A DNA stretch of 64,000 nucleotides from Actinoplanes regularis (GTDB taxonomy: Bacteria; Actinomycetota; Actinomycetes; Mycobacteriales; Micromonosporaceae). The stretch covers positions 124,001 to 188,000 of the forward strand of contig NZ_FZNR01000010.1 of the NCBI RefSeq assembly GCF_900188005.1. The letters are read 5' to 3'. Below the pieces are notes generated by a model. It was not told the DNA's origin. It searched no databases and saw nothing but the letters and a program-made list of their open reading frames with translations. Each line of letters opens with the position of its first letter. Positions within the stretch are counted from its first letter, which is position 1. This document shows, in pieces, positions 48,693-57,223 of this stretch. A program made the position numbers and the translations under genes.

Positions 48693-49189
48693 TCTACCGG
48701 CGCGCCGGCCGGGACATCGCGGTCACCCTCCCCGAACGCCGCTACGACCTGGCCGGGGAGATCCTGGCCGAGGCGATCGGCATCGCCGGGCGTGACCGGA
48801 TTCCGGTCGAGGCGGCGATCCGCACCGCGGCCCGGGCGACCGGCCGTGGCCTCGGTGAGGATCAGGATTCGGGCCACACCACGGCGGACCAGGTGGTGAT
48901 CACCACGCTGGAGGCCAACGGCTACGAGCCGCGCACCACAGAGGACGGCATCACGCTGGCGAACTGCCCGTTCCACCGGCTCGCGCGGCAACACACCGAG
49001 CTGGTCTGCGGGATGAATCTCGACCTCATCGACGGGCTGCTCGACGCGGTGGGTGCCACCGGGCTGTCCGCCCGGCTGGACCCCGGCCCCGACCGCTGCT
49101 GCGTCAGCATCTCGCCTGCCGACAGGAAGCCGGCCGATGAAAAGCCGACCGAGAAGAAGCCCGCCGCGGGAAAGTCCGCAGCGGACTGA
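48686..49189 (+). pseudogene. Metalloregulator-like protein (HTH lost), C-terminal domain only
   Basis: Continuous frame AKFYRRAGRDIAVTLPERRYDLAGEILAEA to PADEKPTEKKPAAGKSAAD. The piece matches the effector part of DeoR/ArsR-like predicted regulators (COG2345 style), with the conserved NCPFHRLARQHTELVCGMN Cys/His block (C-x13-C) and DRCCVSI; such cysteines often bind metal or iron-sulfur. The N-terminal winged helix (about 80 residues) is missing: sequence starts at AKFYRR where it meets the DoxX remnant. A GTG at 48893 could still give a 98-residue product without the DNA-binding domain. The Lys-rich tail may be original. Confidence 0.7.
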
Positions 49190-49208
49190 CCTCCGGGCCC
49201 GGGCGAGG

Positions 49209-49322
49209 TCAGCAGGCGGCCACGGCCGCCGGCGGACGACCGGCGGAGCGGCAGCCCATCCACGTCTCCCGCCAGCCGCTGTCGTCGACCACCCAGATGT
49301 CGGTGCCGCTGTTGTTCCCGGG
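49209..49322 (-). other. In-frame coding-like tail after the kinase stop
   Basis: Directly after the kinase TGA (49323-49325) the same frame stays open for 37 codons: PGNNSGTDIWVVDDSGWRETWMG and a Pro/Ala tail, to a second TGA at 49209-49211. Codon use is normal for this genome and the Trp-rich composition is unusual for random sequence. It may be the 3' end of a lost gene, or the former C-terminus of the kinase cut off by a new stop. No family recognised. Confidence 0.35.
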
Positions 49323-50849
49323 TCACCCGTTCGGGGGTTCGGCGTGCAGGGTGACGCTGTTCAGGGCCGCGTCCCAGGTCCCGCCGTCGTAGGGCGCGAC
49401 GACCTTGATCTCCAGCGCGACCACGTACCGGTGGTGCGCCGGCCAGCCGTATGCGTACCGCCACCACACCCCGCCCGGGCACGTCCAGCGGCCCTGCACC
49501 CCGGTGAGGCCGAGGCGGTCCAGGCGGAAATCCTCGCTGCCGGCCGCCGTGCAACCGGTCGGACCGAAGTACTGCCGCATGTACTCCGGGGAGAACCTGC
49601 CCTCCTTGACGACCTTCGCGGAGGCGCCGACGAAGATCCCGGGTACGGCCGCGTCGGTGAACCAGTCGGAGACGTTCGGTGAGGCGTTCATCCCCGGGCC
49701 GACGTTGATCTTGCCGTAGAACGGACTCTGCCCCGGGTGCCAGCCGTTGCCCCAGTGCTGGCTCCAGGCGGCGGGCACCGACACCGAGATGGTCCGGGTG
49801 TCGTCGAAGACCTGCTCGTACGGGACCGGCGGCGCGCTGGCCGCCACCGCCGGTGCCGCCTGCGGCCGGTCCTGGCGCAGCACCGCCAGCAGGCCGACGG
49901 TCAGCGCGACGATCAGGACCCCGCCGAGCACCGGCGCCGCGAACCGCCGGGTGCGGGCCGGGCCGGACGACCGGTCGGCGGCCACGGCGCTGTCCAGGTT
50001 GGTCAGCCACTCGGCCGCGGACGCCGGGCGGGCGGCCGGCGCCGGGTCGAGCCCGGACAGGATGCTGCGGCGCACTGCCGGACCGACGGCGCCGCGCAGC
50101 GACTGCTCGTCGAGCACTCCGGCCGACGGCGGCCGGCCGACCAGCATCCGGGCCAGCAGGGCGCTGCACGCGTACACGTCGGCGCGCTGGTCGACCGCGG
50201 CGGTCGCGTCGGACTGCTCCGGTGCCATGTAGCCCGGTGTACCCACCGGCAGGCTCAGCCCGCTGGCGCGGATGCTCAGGTCCTTGGCCAGTCCGAAGTC
50301 GCCGAGCACCAGCCGCTCGTCCGGCTCGACCAGCGGTGCCGCGTCGCCGTGGGCCGCCTCCCGGCCGTGGCCCGGGTCCGGGTCCGGGTCCGAGAAGATC
50401 AGCAGGTTGCCGGGCTTCACGTCCCGGTGCACCACGCCGGCCTCGTGCACCCGGCGCAACGCGAGCGCGACGTCCCGGGCCACCGCGAAGGCGGCGGCCG
50501 GCTCGACCTCGCGCCCCGCGCCGGCCAGGTCGGCGAGACGGTCCTCCAGGGTGCCGCGGTCCGCGTACGGCATCACGAAGTACGGCCCCCGGTCCGGGGT
50601 CTCCCCGATGTCGTGCACGTTGACCAGGCGCGGCCCGCCGATCCGGCGCAGCAGCCGGGCCTCGTTCAGGAAGCGTTCCCGGATGTCCTGGTCGAGCGCC
50701 CACCGGTTCGCCAGCACCTTGATCGCGACCGGCGACTCGAGCTGCTCGTCGACGGCGAGATACACGTCGGCGAACGCGCCGCTGCCGAGCTTGCGCATGA
50801 TCCGGTAACGACCGATGAATTCGATCTCCGCCACTGGCCGGTCCACCAT
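49323..50849 (-). CDS. Receptor Ser/Thr protein kinase (PASTA-less)
   Basis: 508 residues. Kinase domain at about 14-290: Gly loop GSGAFADVY (22-30), Lys44 in VAIKVL, HRDVKPGN (141-148), DFG at 184-186 and APE at 209-211, all intact. An acidic insertion (IFSDPDPDPGHG...) separates HRD from DFG. A transmembrane helix at about 305-325 leads to an extracellular domain of about 180 residues with two Cys-bearing segments (GPTGCTAAGSEDF, WTCPGGVWWRYAYG) and no PASTA repeats. Divergent from an ECF sigma factor gene with only 44 bp between start codons, it is a good candidate to phosphorylate or be co-regulated with that sigma factor. Confidence 0.92.
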   Translation of the reverse strand: MVDRPVAEIEFIGRYRIMRKLGSGAFADVYLAVDEQLESPVAIKVLANRWALDQDIRERFLNEARLLRRIGGPRLVNVHDIGETPDRGPYFVMPYADRGTLEDRLADLAGAGREVEPAAAFAVARDVALALRRVHEAGVVHRDVKPGNLLIFSDPDPDPGHGREAAHGDAAPLVEPDERLVLGDFGLAKDLSIRASGLSLPVGTPGYMAPEQSDATAAVDQRADVYACSALLARMLVGRPPSAGVLDEQSLRGAVGPAVRRSILSGLDPAPAARPASAAEWLTNLDSAVAADRSSGPARTRRFAAPVLGGVLIVALTVGLLAVLRQDRPQAAPAVAASAPPVPYEQVFDDTRTISVSVPAAWSQHWGNGWHPGQSPFYGKINVGPGMNASPNVSDWFTDAAVPGIFVGASAKVVKEGRFSPEYMRQYFGPTGCTAAGSEDFRLDRLGLTGVQGRWTCPGGVWWRYAYGWPAHHRYVVALEIKVVAPYDGGTWDAALNSVTLHAEPPNG

Positions 50850-50893
50850 TCCCCCGTCGGCTTTTCGAGTCCCGCCGGTTATACCATTTCGGA

Positions 50894-51478
50894 ATGTCGC
50901 CACCATTCGAGCGATCACCCGATCGGACTCCGGAATCGCACGAAGATCTTCAAGAACTGGCGCTGCGGGCCGCCACCGGTTCCCGCCGCGATCTGCAGGA
51001 ACTGCTGCACCAGATCCACGTCCGGCGGCTCGCGCACGGCGGTGCGCGGCGGATCCTGGCCGACGCCACGGACGTCGACGACGCCGCTCAGGAGACGCTG
51101 ATCGCGGTGGCCCGCGGTATCGGCACCTTCGAAGGACGTTCACGTTTTACCAGCTGGTTGCATCGGATCGCGGTCAACGCGGCGCTCGAGGTGGTGCGGC
51201 GCAGGAACCGTGCCGGGGCACCCACCGACGAGCCGCCGGAGCCCGATCCGGCCGGCGGGACGCTGCGCAGGATGAGCTCGATGGCGGCCACCCGGATCGA
51301 CGTGGAGAACGCGTTGGGGCGATTGCCCGAACAATATCGGGAGGCTTTGCTGCTGCGGGAGTTCGAGCAGAGATCGTACGAAGAAATTGCTGATCTTCTG
51401 CAGCTCCCGGTGGGGACCGTGCGGTCGCGGATATCCCGGGCCCGACGCCTTGTCGGCATCTATCTGAACATCAGTTGA
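50894..51478 (+). CDS. ECF-type RNA polymerase sigma factor
   Basis: 194 residues. Region 2 shows DVDDAAQETLIAVARGIGTFEGRSRFTSWLHRIAVNAALEVVRRR (in parts: DVDDAAQETL, FTSWLHRIAVN), region 4 LPEQYREALLLREFEQRSYEEIADLLQLPVGTVRSRISRAR (in parts: LLLREFEQRSYEEIA, GTVRSRISRAR). No anti-sigma factor gene is adjacent. Instead it diverges from a receptor Ser/Thr kinase, the layout of kinase-linked ECF groups in which phosphorylation substitutes for an anti-sigma factor. The N-terminal 20 residues are disordered and rich in Pro/Glu. Confidence 0.92.
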   Translation: MSPPFERSPDRTPESHEDLQELALRAATGSRRDLQELLHQIHVRRLAHGGARRILADATDVDDAAQETLIAVARGIGTFEGRSRFTSWLHRIAVNAALEVVRRRNRAGAPTDEPPEPDPAGGTLRRMSSMAATRIDVENALGRLPEQYREALLLREFEQRSYEEIADLLQLPVGTVRSRISRARRLVGIYLNIS

Positions 51479-51608
51479 TCGGCTGTCCGGGCGCCTTCGG
51501 GAGGTATTCGACGGCCGGCGCCCCCCGACAGGCGATGATCGACACGGCCACTCCATGCGGCCGGTCGTCCACGGCGGCACCGGGTCGTCGCCCGGTGCCG
51601 CTTCCTGC

Positions 51609-53231
51609 TCAGCTGTTCTCCACGGCCGCCTGCTCCACCGGCAGCGCGGCCACGTACCGCCGCATGAACGCGTCGAAGCCCGCCACGTCGGCCGGGTCCG
51701 GGGCCGCGGTGTCCAGGCTCGCACCGGCGAACACCTCGCGGGTCAGGAACTCGTCCAGGCTCTGCCCGGACTTGCCACGGGCCAGATAGGCGGCCAGGAT
51801 CGCGATACCCCACGCGCCGCCCTCGGCGGCGAGATCGCCGACCGAGACGGGCGTGTTGATCGCCGCGGCGAGCAGGTTCTGCGCCACCCCCTCGGTCTTG
51901 AACAGGCCGCCGTGCGCGAACATCCGCTCCAGCTTGACCGACTCGGCCTTCTGCAGCACGTCCATGCCGATCCGCAGCGTGGCCAGCGCGGCGTACAGCT
52001 GGGTCCGCATGAAGGTGGCCAGGTTCAGCGAGCTGCCCGGTTCGCGCAGGAACAGCGGCCGGCCCTCGTGCAGTTTCGTGATCGGCTCGCCGGACAGGTA
52101 GTTGAACGCCATCAGCCCGCCGCCGTCCGGGGCGCCGTTCAGCGCGGCCCGGAACAGCGTCTCGAAGATGGTCGAGCTGTCCCGCTCGACGCCGAGCGCC
52201 GCGGCGAACTCGGCGAAGAGCCCGGCCCACGAGTTCAGCTCGCTGGCGCCGTTGTTGCAGTGGACCATCGCCACCAGGTCCCCGGCGGGCGTCGTGACCA
52301 GGTCGACCTCGGGGTGCATCCGGCTCAGCGGGCCGTCGAGCACGATCATCGCGAAGATGCTGGTGCCGGCGCTGACGTTGCCGGTGCGGCGGGCCACCGA
52401 GTTGGTGGCCACCATGCCGGTGCCGGCGTCACCCTCGGGCGGGCAGAGCGCGACACCCGGCCGCAGGGCGCCACTGGGGTCGAGCAGCTTCGCCCCGGCC
52501 TCGGTGAGCGAGCCGGCGGCCTCGCCCGCGGGCAGCACGGCGGGCAGCAGTTCGACCAGCGGCAGCGGCAGACCACGCCCGGCGACCAGGTCGTCGAACT
52601 TGGCGAGCATGCCGGTGTCGTAACCGCCGGTGGCGACGTCGATCGGGAACATGCCGCTGGCGTCGCCGACGCCGAGCACCTGCCGGCCGGTCAGCTTCCA
52701 GTGCACGTACCCGGCGAGGGTCGTCAGGTGGGCGAGCCGGCCGAGGTGCTCCTCGCCGTTCAGCACCGCCTGGTACAGGTGGGCGATGCTCCAGCGGTGC
52801 GGGATGTTGTAGCCGAACAGCTCGCTCAGCTGCTCGGAGGCGGCGCCGGTGTTGGTGTTGCGCCAGGTACGGAACGGGGTCAGCAGCTCACCGTCGGCGT
52901 CGAAGGCCAGGTAGCCGTGCATCATCGCGGAGACGCCGAGCGCGCCGGTGGTCCGCAGCTCGGTCCCGTACCGCTCGCGCACGTCCTCGGCCAGCGCGGC
53001 GTAGCAGGCCCGCAGCCCGGACCAGACCGCCTCCAGGGAGTACGTCCAGGTGCGGTCGACGAACTGGTTCTCCCAGTCGTGGCTGCCGACCGCGATCGCC
53101 GCGTGGTCCGGGCCGGTCAGCACCGCCTTGATCCGGGTCGACCCCAGCTCGATCCCGAGCGCGGTGCGCCCCTGCTCGATCGCCTCGCGCACGCCAGCAT
53201 GTGAGCGTTCACCCGTATCCGTCATGGTCAT
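51609..53231 (-). CDS. FGGY family pentulose kinase (ribulokinase-like)
   Basis: 540 residues. GIELGSTRIKAVL near residue 26 is the phosphate-binding loop of FGGY kinases, VSAMMHGYLAFD and TWRNTNTG are the substrate-side blocks, and the C-terminal half has FAHGGLFKTEGVAQNLLAAA (in parts), the FGGY_C motif. This long type is usually found in arabinose or xylulose catabolism; L-ribulose or D-xylulose is the best guess given the arabinosidases in this window, but isomerase and epimerase genes are not present here. ATG 53231 with GAGG seven bases ahead; ATG 53225 is an alternative. Confidence 0.88.
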   Translation of the reverse strand: MTMTDTGERSHAGVREAIEQGRTALGIELGSTRIKAVLTGPDHAAIAVGSHDWENQFVDRTWTYSLEAVWSGLRACYAALAEDVRERYGTELRTTGALGVSAMMHGYLAFDADGELLTPFRTWRNTNTGAASEQLSELFGYNIPHRWSIAHLYQAVLNGEEHLGRLAHLTTLAGYVHWKLTGRQVLGVGDASGMFPIDVATGGYDTGMLAKFDDLVAGRGLPLPLVELLPAVLPAGEAAGSLTEAGAKLLDPSGALRPGVALCPPEGDAGTGMVATNSVARRTGNVSAGTSIFAMIVLDGPLSRMHPEVDLVTTPAGDLVAMVHCNNGASELNSWAGLFAEFAAALGVERDSSTIFETLFRAALNGAPDGGGLMAFNYLSGEPITKLHEGRPLFLREPGSSLNLATFMRTQLYAALATLRIGMDVLQKAESVKLERMFAHGGLFKTEGVAQNLLAAAINTPVSVGDLAAEGGAWGIAILAAYLARGKSGQSLDEFLTREVFAGASLDTAAPDPADVAGFDAFMRRYVAALPVEQAAVENS

Positions 53232-53320
53232 GTTTCTACCTCAGGCACGCAGATGGATGTACCTCTGGTGCGGCCGAAACTCCCGAAAAGTTGTCGTTCA
53301 CAATCGGCGGCCGCCGAGGA

Positions 53321-54082
53321 TCAGACCCGGGCGCCACCGTCGACCCGCAGCACGGCGCCGGTCACGAACGAGGCGCGGTCGCTGAGCAGCCACGCCGCGG
53401 CCTGTGCGATCTCGTCCGGGTCGGCCTGCCGGCCCAGCGGGGTCGCCGCGACCAGGCGTGCGGTCAGGCCCGGCGAGCTCGACTCCCAGGTCTCGATCAT
53501 TTCGGTACGGGTGTTGCCCGGGGCGATCGCGTTGACCCGGATGGCCTCGGGCCCGAACGTGACGGCGGCGGACTCGGTGAGGCTGTTGACCGCCCGCTTC
53601 ATCGCCCCGTAGGCCGGCAGTGCCGGGTTGCCCGTCAGGCTGCCGACGCTGGAGTTGTTCACGATCGCCCCGGTGCCCGCGGTGGCGCGGATCGCCGCCA
53701 CCTGCGCGACCATGGCCAGCCAGACCCCGCGCAGGTTCACCGCGTACAGCCGGTCGAAGTCGTCCTCGCCGATCCGGTCGATCGGGTCGGGCGGTGTGAT
53801 GGTCGCGCCGTTGTTGAAGGCCACGTCGAGCCGGCCGTGCAGGTCGACGGTCCGGGCGACGGCCGCGCGGATCGCCGCCGGGTCCGCGAGATCGCAGACG
53901 ACGTACGCGGCGGTGCCGCCCGCCTCGCGGATCTCCCCGGTCACCGCGGCGAGTTGAGCCTCCGTGCGGGCGGCGAGCACGACCCGTGCGCCTTCCCGGG
54001 CGAACAGCCGGGCCGCGGCGGCGCCGATGCCACGGCCGGCGCCGCTGACGAACGCGACCTTGTCAGTGAGCAGATCGGTCAT
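53321..54082 (-). CDS. Short-chain dehydrogenase/reductase
   Basis: 253 residues of classical SDR form: SGAGRGIG (cofactor loop, residues 13-20), CDLADPAAI, FNNGAT (the NNAG motif), NSSVGS with the catalytic Ser, YGAMK with catalytic Tyr and Lys, and a VRVDGG-like VLRVDGGARV tail. NAD(P) specificity is not certain: the Arg39-like residue in VLAARTEAQ hints at NADPH. It diverges from the XRE-type regulator, which probably controls it. Confidence 0.92.
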   Translation of the reverse strand: MTDLLTDKVAFVSGAGRGIGAAAARLFAREGARVVLAARTEAQLAAVTGEIREAGGTAAYVVCDLADPAAIRAAVARTVDLHGRLDVAFNNGATITPPDPIDRIGEDDFDRLYAVNLRGVWLAMVAQVAAIRATAGTGAIVNNSSVGSLTGNPALPAYGAMKRAVNSLTESAAVTFGPEAIRVNAIAPGNTRTEMIETWESSSPGLTARLVAATPLGRQADPDEIAQAAAWLLSDRASFVTGAVLRVDGGARV

Positions 54083-54169
54083 GCGGCCAAGCCTGGATGG
54101 CCGCCGGACGGCCGGCCAGGCCTCGACGGTACCTGGCTACGCCCGGCGACGGCCGCGCAGAATGGGCGG

Positions 54170-55018
54170 GTGGATCGAGGAGAGCTGGCCGCCTTCCTGC
54201 GCAGCCGGCGCGAGCGGATCAGCCCGGCCGACGTCGGCCTGCCGGCCGGTCGGCGCCGGCGCACGCCCGGGCTGCGCCGCGAGGAGGCGGCCCGGCTGGC
54301 GTTCATCTCCACCGAGTACTACACGCGCCTGGAACAGGCCCGCGGGCCACGACCGTCGCGTGAGGTGCTCGCCGGCCTGGCCCGCGCCCTGCGGCTCACC
54401 GACGCGGAGCGCGCCCACCTGCACCACCTCGCCGGCGAGTCGCCGCTGCCGGCCGCGGGGCCGTCGCGCGAGGTGCGGCAGAGCATCCTCGACCTGCTGT
54501 CCCGCCTGCCCCAGGCGGCCGCGACGGTCATCGCGGCGGACTTCGAGGTGATCGCCTGGAACGAGTTGGCCGCCGCCTTGATGGAGGACTTCTCCGCGCT
54601 CGACCGGCGCGACCGCAACCTGGTCCGGCGCGTCTTCCTCGGCCCGCACCGGGACGGGCGGCGTCTCTACGGTGTCTCCGACGCCGATCGGTTCGCCCGC
54701 GGCGCGGCCCGCCGGCTCAGAGCGGCGGCCGCCCGCTATCCCGGCGACCCGGACCTGACCGGGCTGGTCCAGGACCTGCTGACCGGCAGCGCGCAGTTCC
54801 GGGAGCTGTGGGCCTCCCACGATGTCGCCGAGGAGTCCACCCCGAGCAAGACCTTCCAGCACCCGATGGCCGGTCCGGTGACCGTCAACTGTGACGTCCT
54901 GGAGATGACCGATCGGGATCAGCGGCTCGTGATCTACACCGCGGTGCCCGGCTCCCCCTCCGAGCAGGCGCTGCGCCTGCTGTCGGTGATCGGCACCCAG
55001 CGCCTCGGCGTCACCTGA
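54170..55018 (+). CDS. XRE-family regulator with MmyB-like ligand domain
   Basis: 282 residues. N-terminal HTH: VDRGELAAFLRSRRERISPADVGLPAG and TPGLRREEAARLAFISTEYYTRLEQARGPRPS (in parts: RRRRTPGLRREEAA, STEYYTRLEQARG). The rest (AADFEVIAWNELAAALMEDF, SAQFRELWASHDV, KTFQHPMAGPV) is the MmyB-type PAS-like sensing domain common in Streptomyces. GTG 54170 is the likely start. These regulators usually control an adjacent divergent SDR or reductase gene, as here. Confidence 0.92.
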   Translation: MDRGELAAFLRSRRERISPADVGLPAGRRRRTPGLRREEAARLAFISTEYYTRLEQARGPRPSREVLAGLARALRLTDAERAHLHHLAGESPLPAAGPSREVRQSILDLLSRLPQAAATVIAADFEVIAWNELAAALMEDFSALDRRDRNLVRRVFLGPHRDGRRLYGVSDADRFARGAARRLRAAAARYPGDPDLTGLVQDLLTGSAQFRELWASHDVAEESTPSKTFQHPMAGPVTVNCDVLEMTDRDQRLVIYTAVPGSPSEQALRLLSVIGTQRLGVT

Positions 55019-55047
55019 CGGCCCGCCGGTGCCGGCGGGCCGTCAGG
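55014..55047. terminator. Bidirectional 16-bp hairpin overlapping the XRE stop codon
   Basis: CCTGACGGCCCGCCGG (55014-55029) and CCGGCGGGCCGTCAGG (55032-55047) flank only TG, so the real loop is four bases or more. The TGA stop of the regulator (55016-55018) is part of the stem. The convergent S37 peptidase gene stops at 55057. Confidence 0.85.
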
Positions 55048-55056
55048 CTCGGTCGA

Positions 55057-56430
55057 TCAGGGACGCCGGCGGGGGCCGATCATGTCGTCGAGGGGAAGAT
55101 CCGACGACGGTACGGACCTGAGCGCCGCCGGCACGCCGGCCCAGCGCCGAAGCATCGCCGTGGCCTCGGCCGCGTCCGCCGCGGTCAGCTTGGCGATGTT
55201 CGCACCGTGGTTGGCGCCCGGCGCGACGTACAGGGCGGAGTCGTGCCTGCTGGGAGTGAAGCGCTCGGCGCTCCACGGATCATTCTGTCCGTAGATGAAG
55301 AGCATCCGCTCCGAGGCGGTACGGACCCAGAGGTCGACGTCGAGCATCGGCACCGGGTTGTACGCGCGGCGCAGCTCCGCCGGCAGCGACGAGTTGGCGG
55401 TGTACAGGCCGGGGTAGGCGCGCAGCCCGCGCAGGTGCTCGAAGCGCAGGCTCGGCCAGCCCAGCTGACCGGCCGCCTGGTAGTAGTACGGCCAGTAGGG
55501 TTCGAGGCCCTGGTCGGTGTAGAAGCTCCACCCGGCGACGCCGTCGATCCAGTCGTACAGTTCGTCGTCGGTCGCGGTGCTCGCCGGCACCGTCGCGCAG
55601 TCGGCGGCGGAGCTGTACTGCCAGAACGCCCACACCGTGTCCAGGACGGTCATCTCGAACGAGCGGTCGGCCGTGCCGATGCTGGTGCTGAACGTCCATC
55701 CGTTCGCGGCCGCGTCCGCTTGCAGCCGGGCGACGAACCGGTCGCGGCGGAGCAACGCCTCGCGCTGGACGTCGGCGAGGGCGGCGCGGCAGGACTCCGT
55801 GCCGACGGTGTCGAAGAACCCGTCGTACGCCTTGTCGGCCGCGTTGATCACATCGTCCGGTGCCACGTAGGCGACCACGCCGTCGACGTCCCCGGGGTAG
55901 AACCGCCGGTGGTAGACGGAGGTCATGCCCCCCTTGCTCCCACCGGTCTGGATCCAGCGTCCGGAGTAGACGCCCTTGAGCGCGGTGACGATGCGGTGCT
56001 CGTCGCTCGCCTCCTGCCAGATGTTCAGATCCGACCAGTCGGCCGGGGCGGGGCGGGACGGGGTGAAGAAGCGGTGCTCGACCGACACCTGGTTGGCGCC
56101 GAGCAGCCGGGTCGGCTCCGTCTCGGTCGGGCGGGGGCTGGCGGCCAGGCCGTACCCGTTGGTGTACAGGACCGTCGGGGAGCCGGCCGATCGGTGCAGC
56201 AGGGTCAGGCGCTGCTCGTAGCTGCCCTGTCCGGGGTGGCGGTGGTCGGCCGGCTGGCGGTAGGTCAGCACGAAGAACCGGTAGCCGGTGCCCTGGGTCT
56301 CGGAGACGACGGAGAGTCCGGGGACGGCCTTGAGCTGGTCCAGCAGAGGGTCGTCGGCGGCGCGCGCGGCGGTGGCCGGCGACAGAACCATCAGGAGGGA
56401 GGCGAGGATAGCCCCAATTCGATATCTCAC
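55057..56430 (-). CDS. Secreted S37-family (PS-10 type) serine peptidase
   Basis: 457 residues with a Sec signal peptide (MRYRIGAILASLLMVLSP, cleavage near ARA-AD). Alpha/beta hydrolase fold: IQTGGSKGGMTSVYH holds the nucleophile Ser in a GGSKGG elbow, FIYGQNDPW the acid and PGANHGA the His. This is the actinomycete S37 group related to tripeptidyl aminopeptidases. It adds to the proteolytic side of the secretome seen at 39-42 kb. It is monocistronic, with a convergent neighbour and terminator downstream. Confidence 0.9.
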   Translation of the reverse strand: MRYRIGAILASLLMVLSPATAARAADDPLLDQLKAVPGLSVVSETQGTGYRFFVLTYRQPADHRHPGQGSYEQRLTLLHRSAGSPTVLYTNGYGLAASPRPTETEPTRLLGANQVSVEHRFFTPSRPAPADWSDLNIWQEASDEHRIVTALKGVYSGRWIQTGGSKGGMTSVYHRRFYPGDVDGVVAYVAPDDVINAADKAYDGFFDTVGTESCRAALADVQREALLRRDRFVARLQADAAANGWTFSTSIGTADRSFEMTVLDTVWAFWQYSSAADCATVPASTATDDELYDWIDGVAGWSFYTDQGLEPYWPYYYQAAGQLGWPSLRFEHLRGLRAYPGLYTANSSLPAELRRAYNPVPMLDVDLWVRTASERMLFIYGQNDPWSAERFTPSRHDSALYVAPGANHGANIAKLTAADAAEATAMLRRWAGVPAALRSVPSSDLPLDDMIGPRRRP

Positions 56431-56622
56431 CGCGCCACAATATCGACGCGCGGCTATCGCATGGGGGCGGCGTCCATCGATGCGATGTGGACGGCCGCGC
56501 CCCCGGTTCCCGGCTTACGGGGTGCCGCGCCGCATCGGGCGCGCGATCAGGGCCGATCCCCGCCAGATCCCTCGGACGGTGACCGAGGATCCCCCTTCGC
56601 CGCCTGACCCTATTCGCCGCGA

Positions 56623-57093
56623 TCAGAGCTCATCCAGGAGCAGAACGCCGTCCGGCGAGTAAAAGTAGTCGCGTACCTGCCGGGCCCAGTCTTCGATCTC
56701 CGGGTCTTCCGTTTGCGACAACCAATCGGAAAGATGCGCGCACTCGTCGGTGTGCCCGTTCTCCGAGAGCCACCGCAACGTTTCCCGCCGGCCCGCTCCG
56801 AAGATGGCCTGGGCGTCGAAGCCGATGCCGAGATCCATGTCGCCTGTGCGAAATTTCGCGCCGTACAGACGGTACGAGTCCGCGGGATCACCGATCAGGA
56901 ACAGCAGGAAGGCGGTCAGGTAGATCTGCTCGAACTCGTCGCTCGCGCCGTTGTCCGGGCCCTCACGCCAGGTCCTTTCGAGGTCGAAGATCTCCCGCAG
57001 CATCGCGTGGTGCGGACGAGGGTCGTCGACGTCGACCATCCGCAGCGCTTCCCTGCGCGCAGCCGGATCCGACAGGTTCACAGAGTTGGGCAC
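56623..57093 (-). CDS. Hypothetical cytosolic protein
   Basis: 156 residues, mainly helical and acidic: NLSDPAARREALRMVDVDDPRPHHAMLREIFDLERTW, then FLLFLIGDPADSYRLYGAKF and DWARQVRDYFYSPDGVLLLDEL (in parts). No signal peptide or membrane helix. The repeated short helices resemble proteins annotated only as hypothetical in actinomycetes; I assign no function. GTG 57091-57093 is preferred, because the frame upstream has no coding character. It is divergent from the HAD gene at 57224. Confidence 0.6.
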   Translation of the reverse strand: MPNSVNLSDPAARREALRMVDVDDPRPHHAMLREIFDLERTWREGPDNGASDEFEQIYLTAFLLFLIGDPADSYRLYGAKFRTGDMDLGIGFDAQAIFGAGRRETLRWLSENGHTDECAHLSDWLSQTEDPEIEDWARQVRDYFYSPDGVLLLDEL

Positions 57094-57223
57094 GCCTGCA
57101 CGGTAGTCGAGGCTGCCGTTGGGCAGTTCTCGTGGTGTGCCCGCCTGGCCGGACTTGTGCCTGCCAGCACGATCACCGCGGCGGAGCGCCGACGCATGCC
57201 GGAAGCCATGATCTACTACACCC

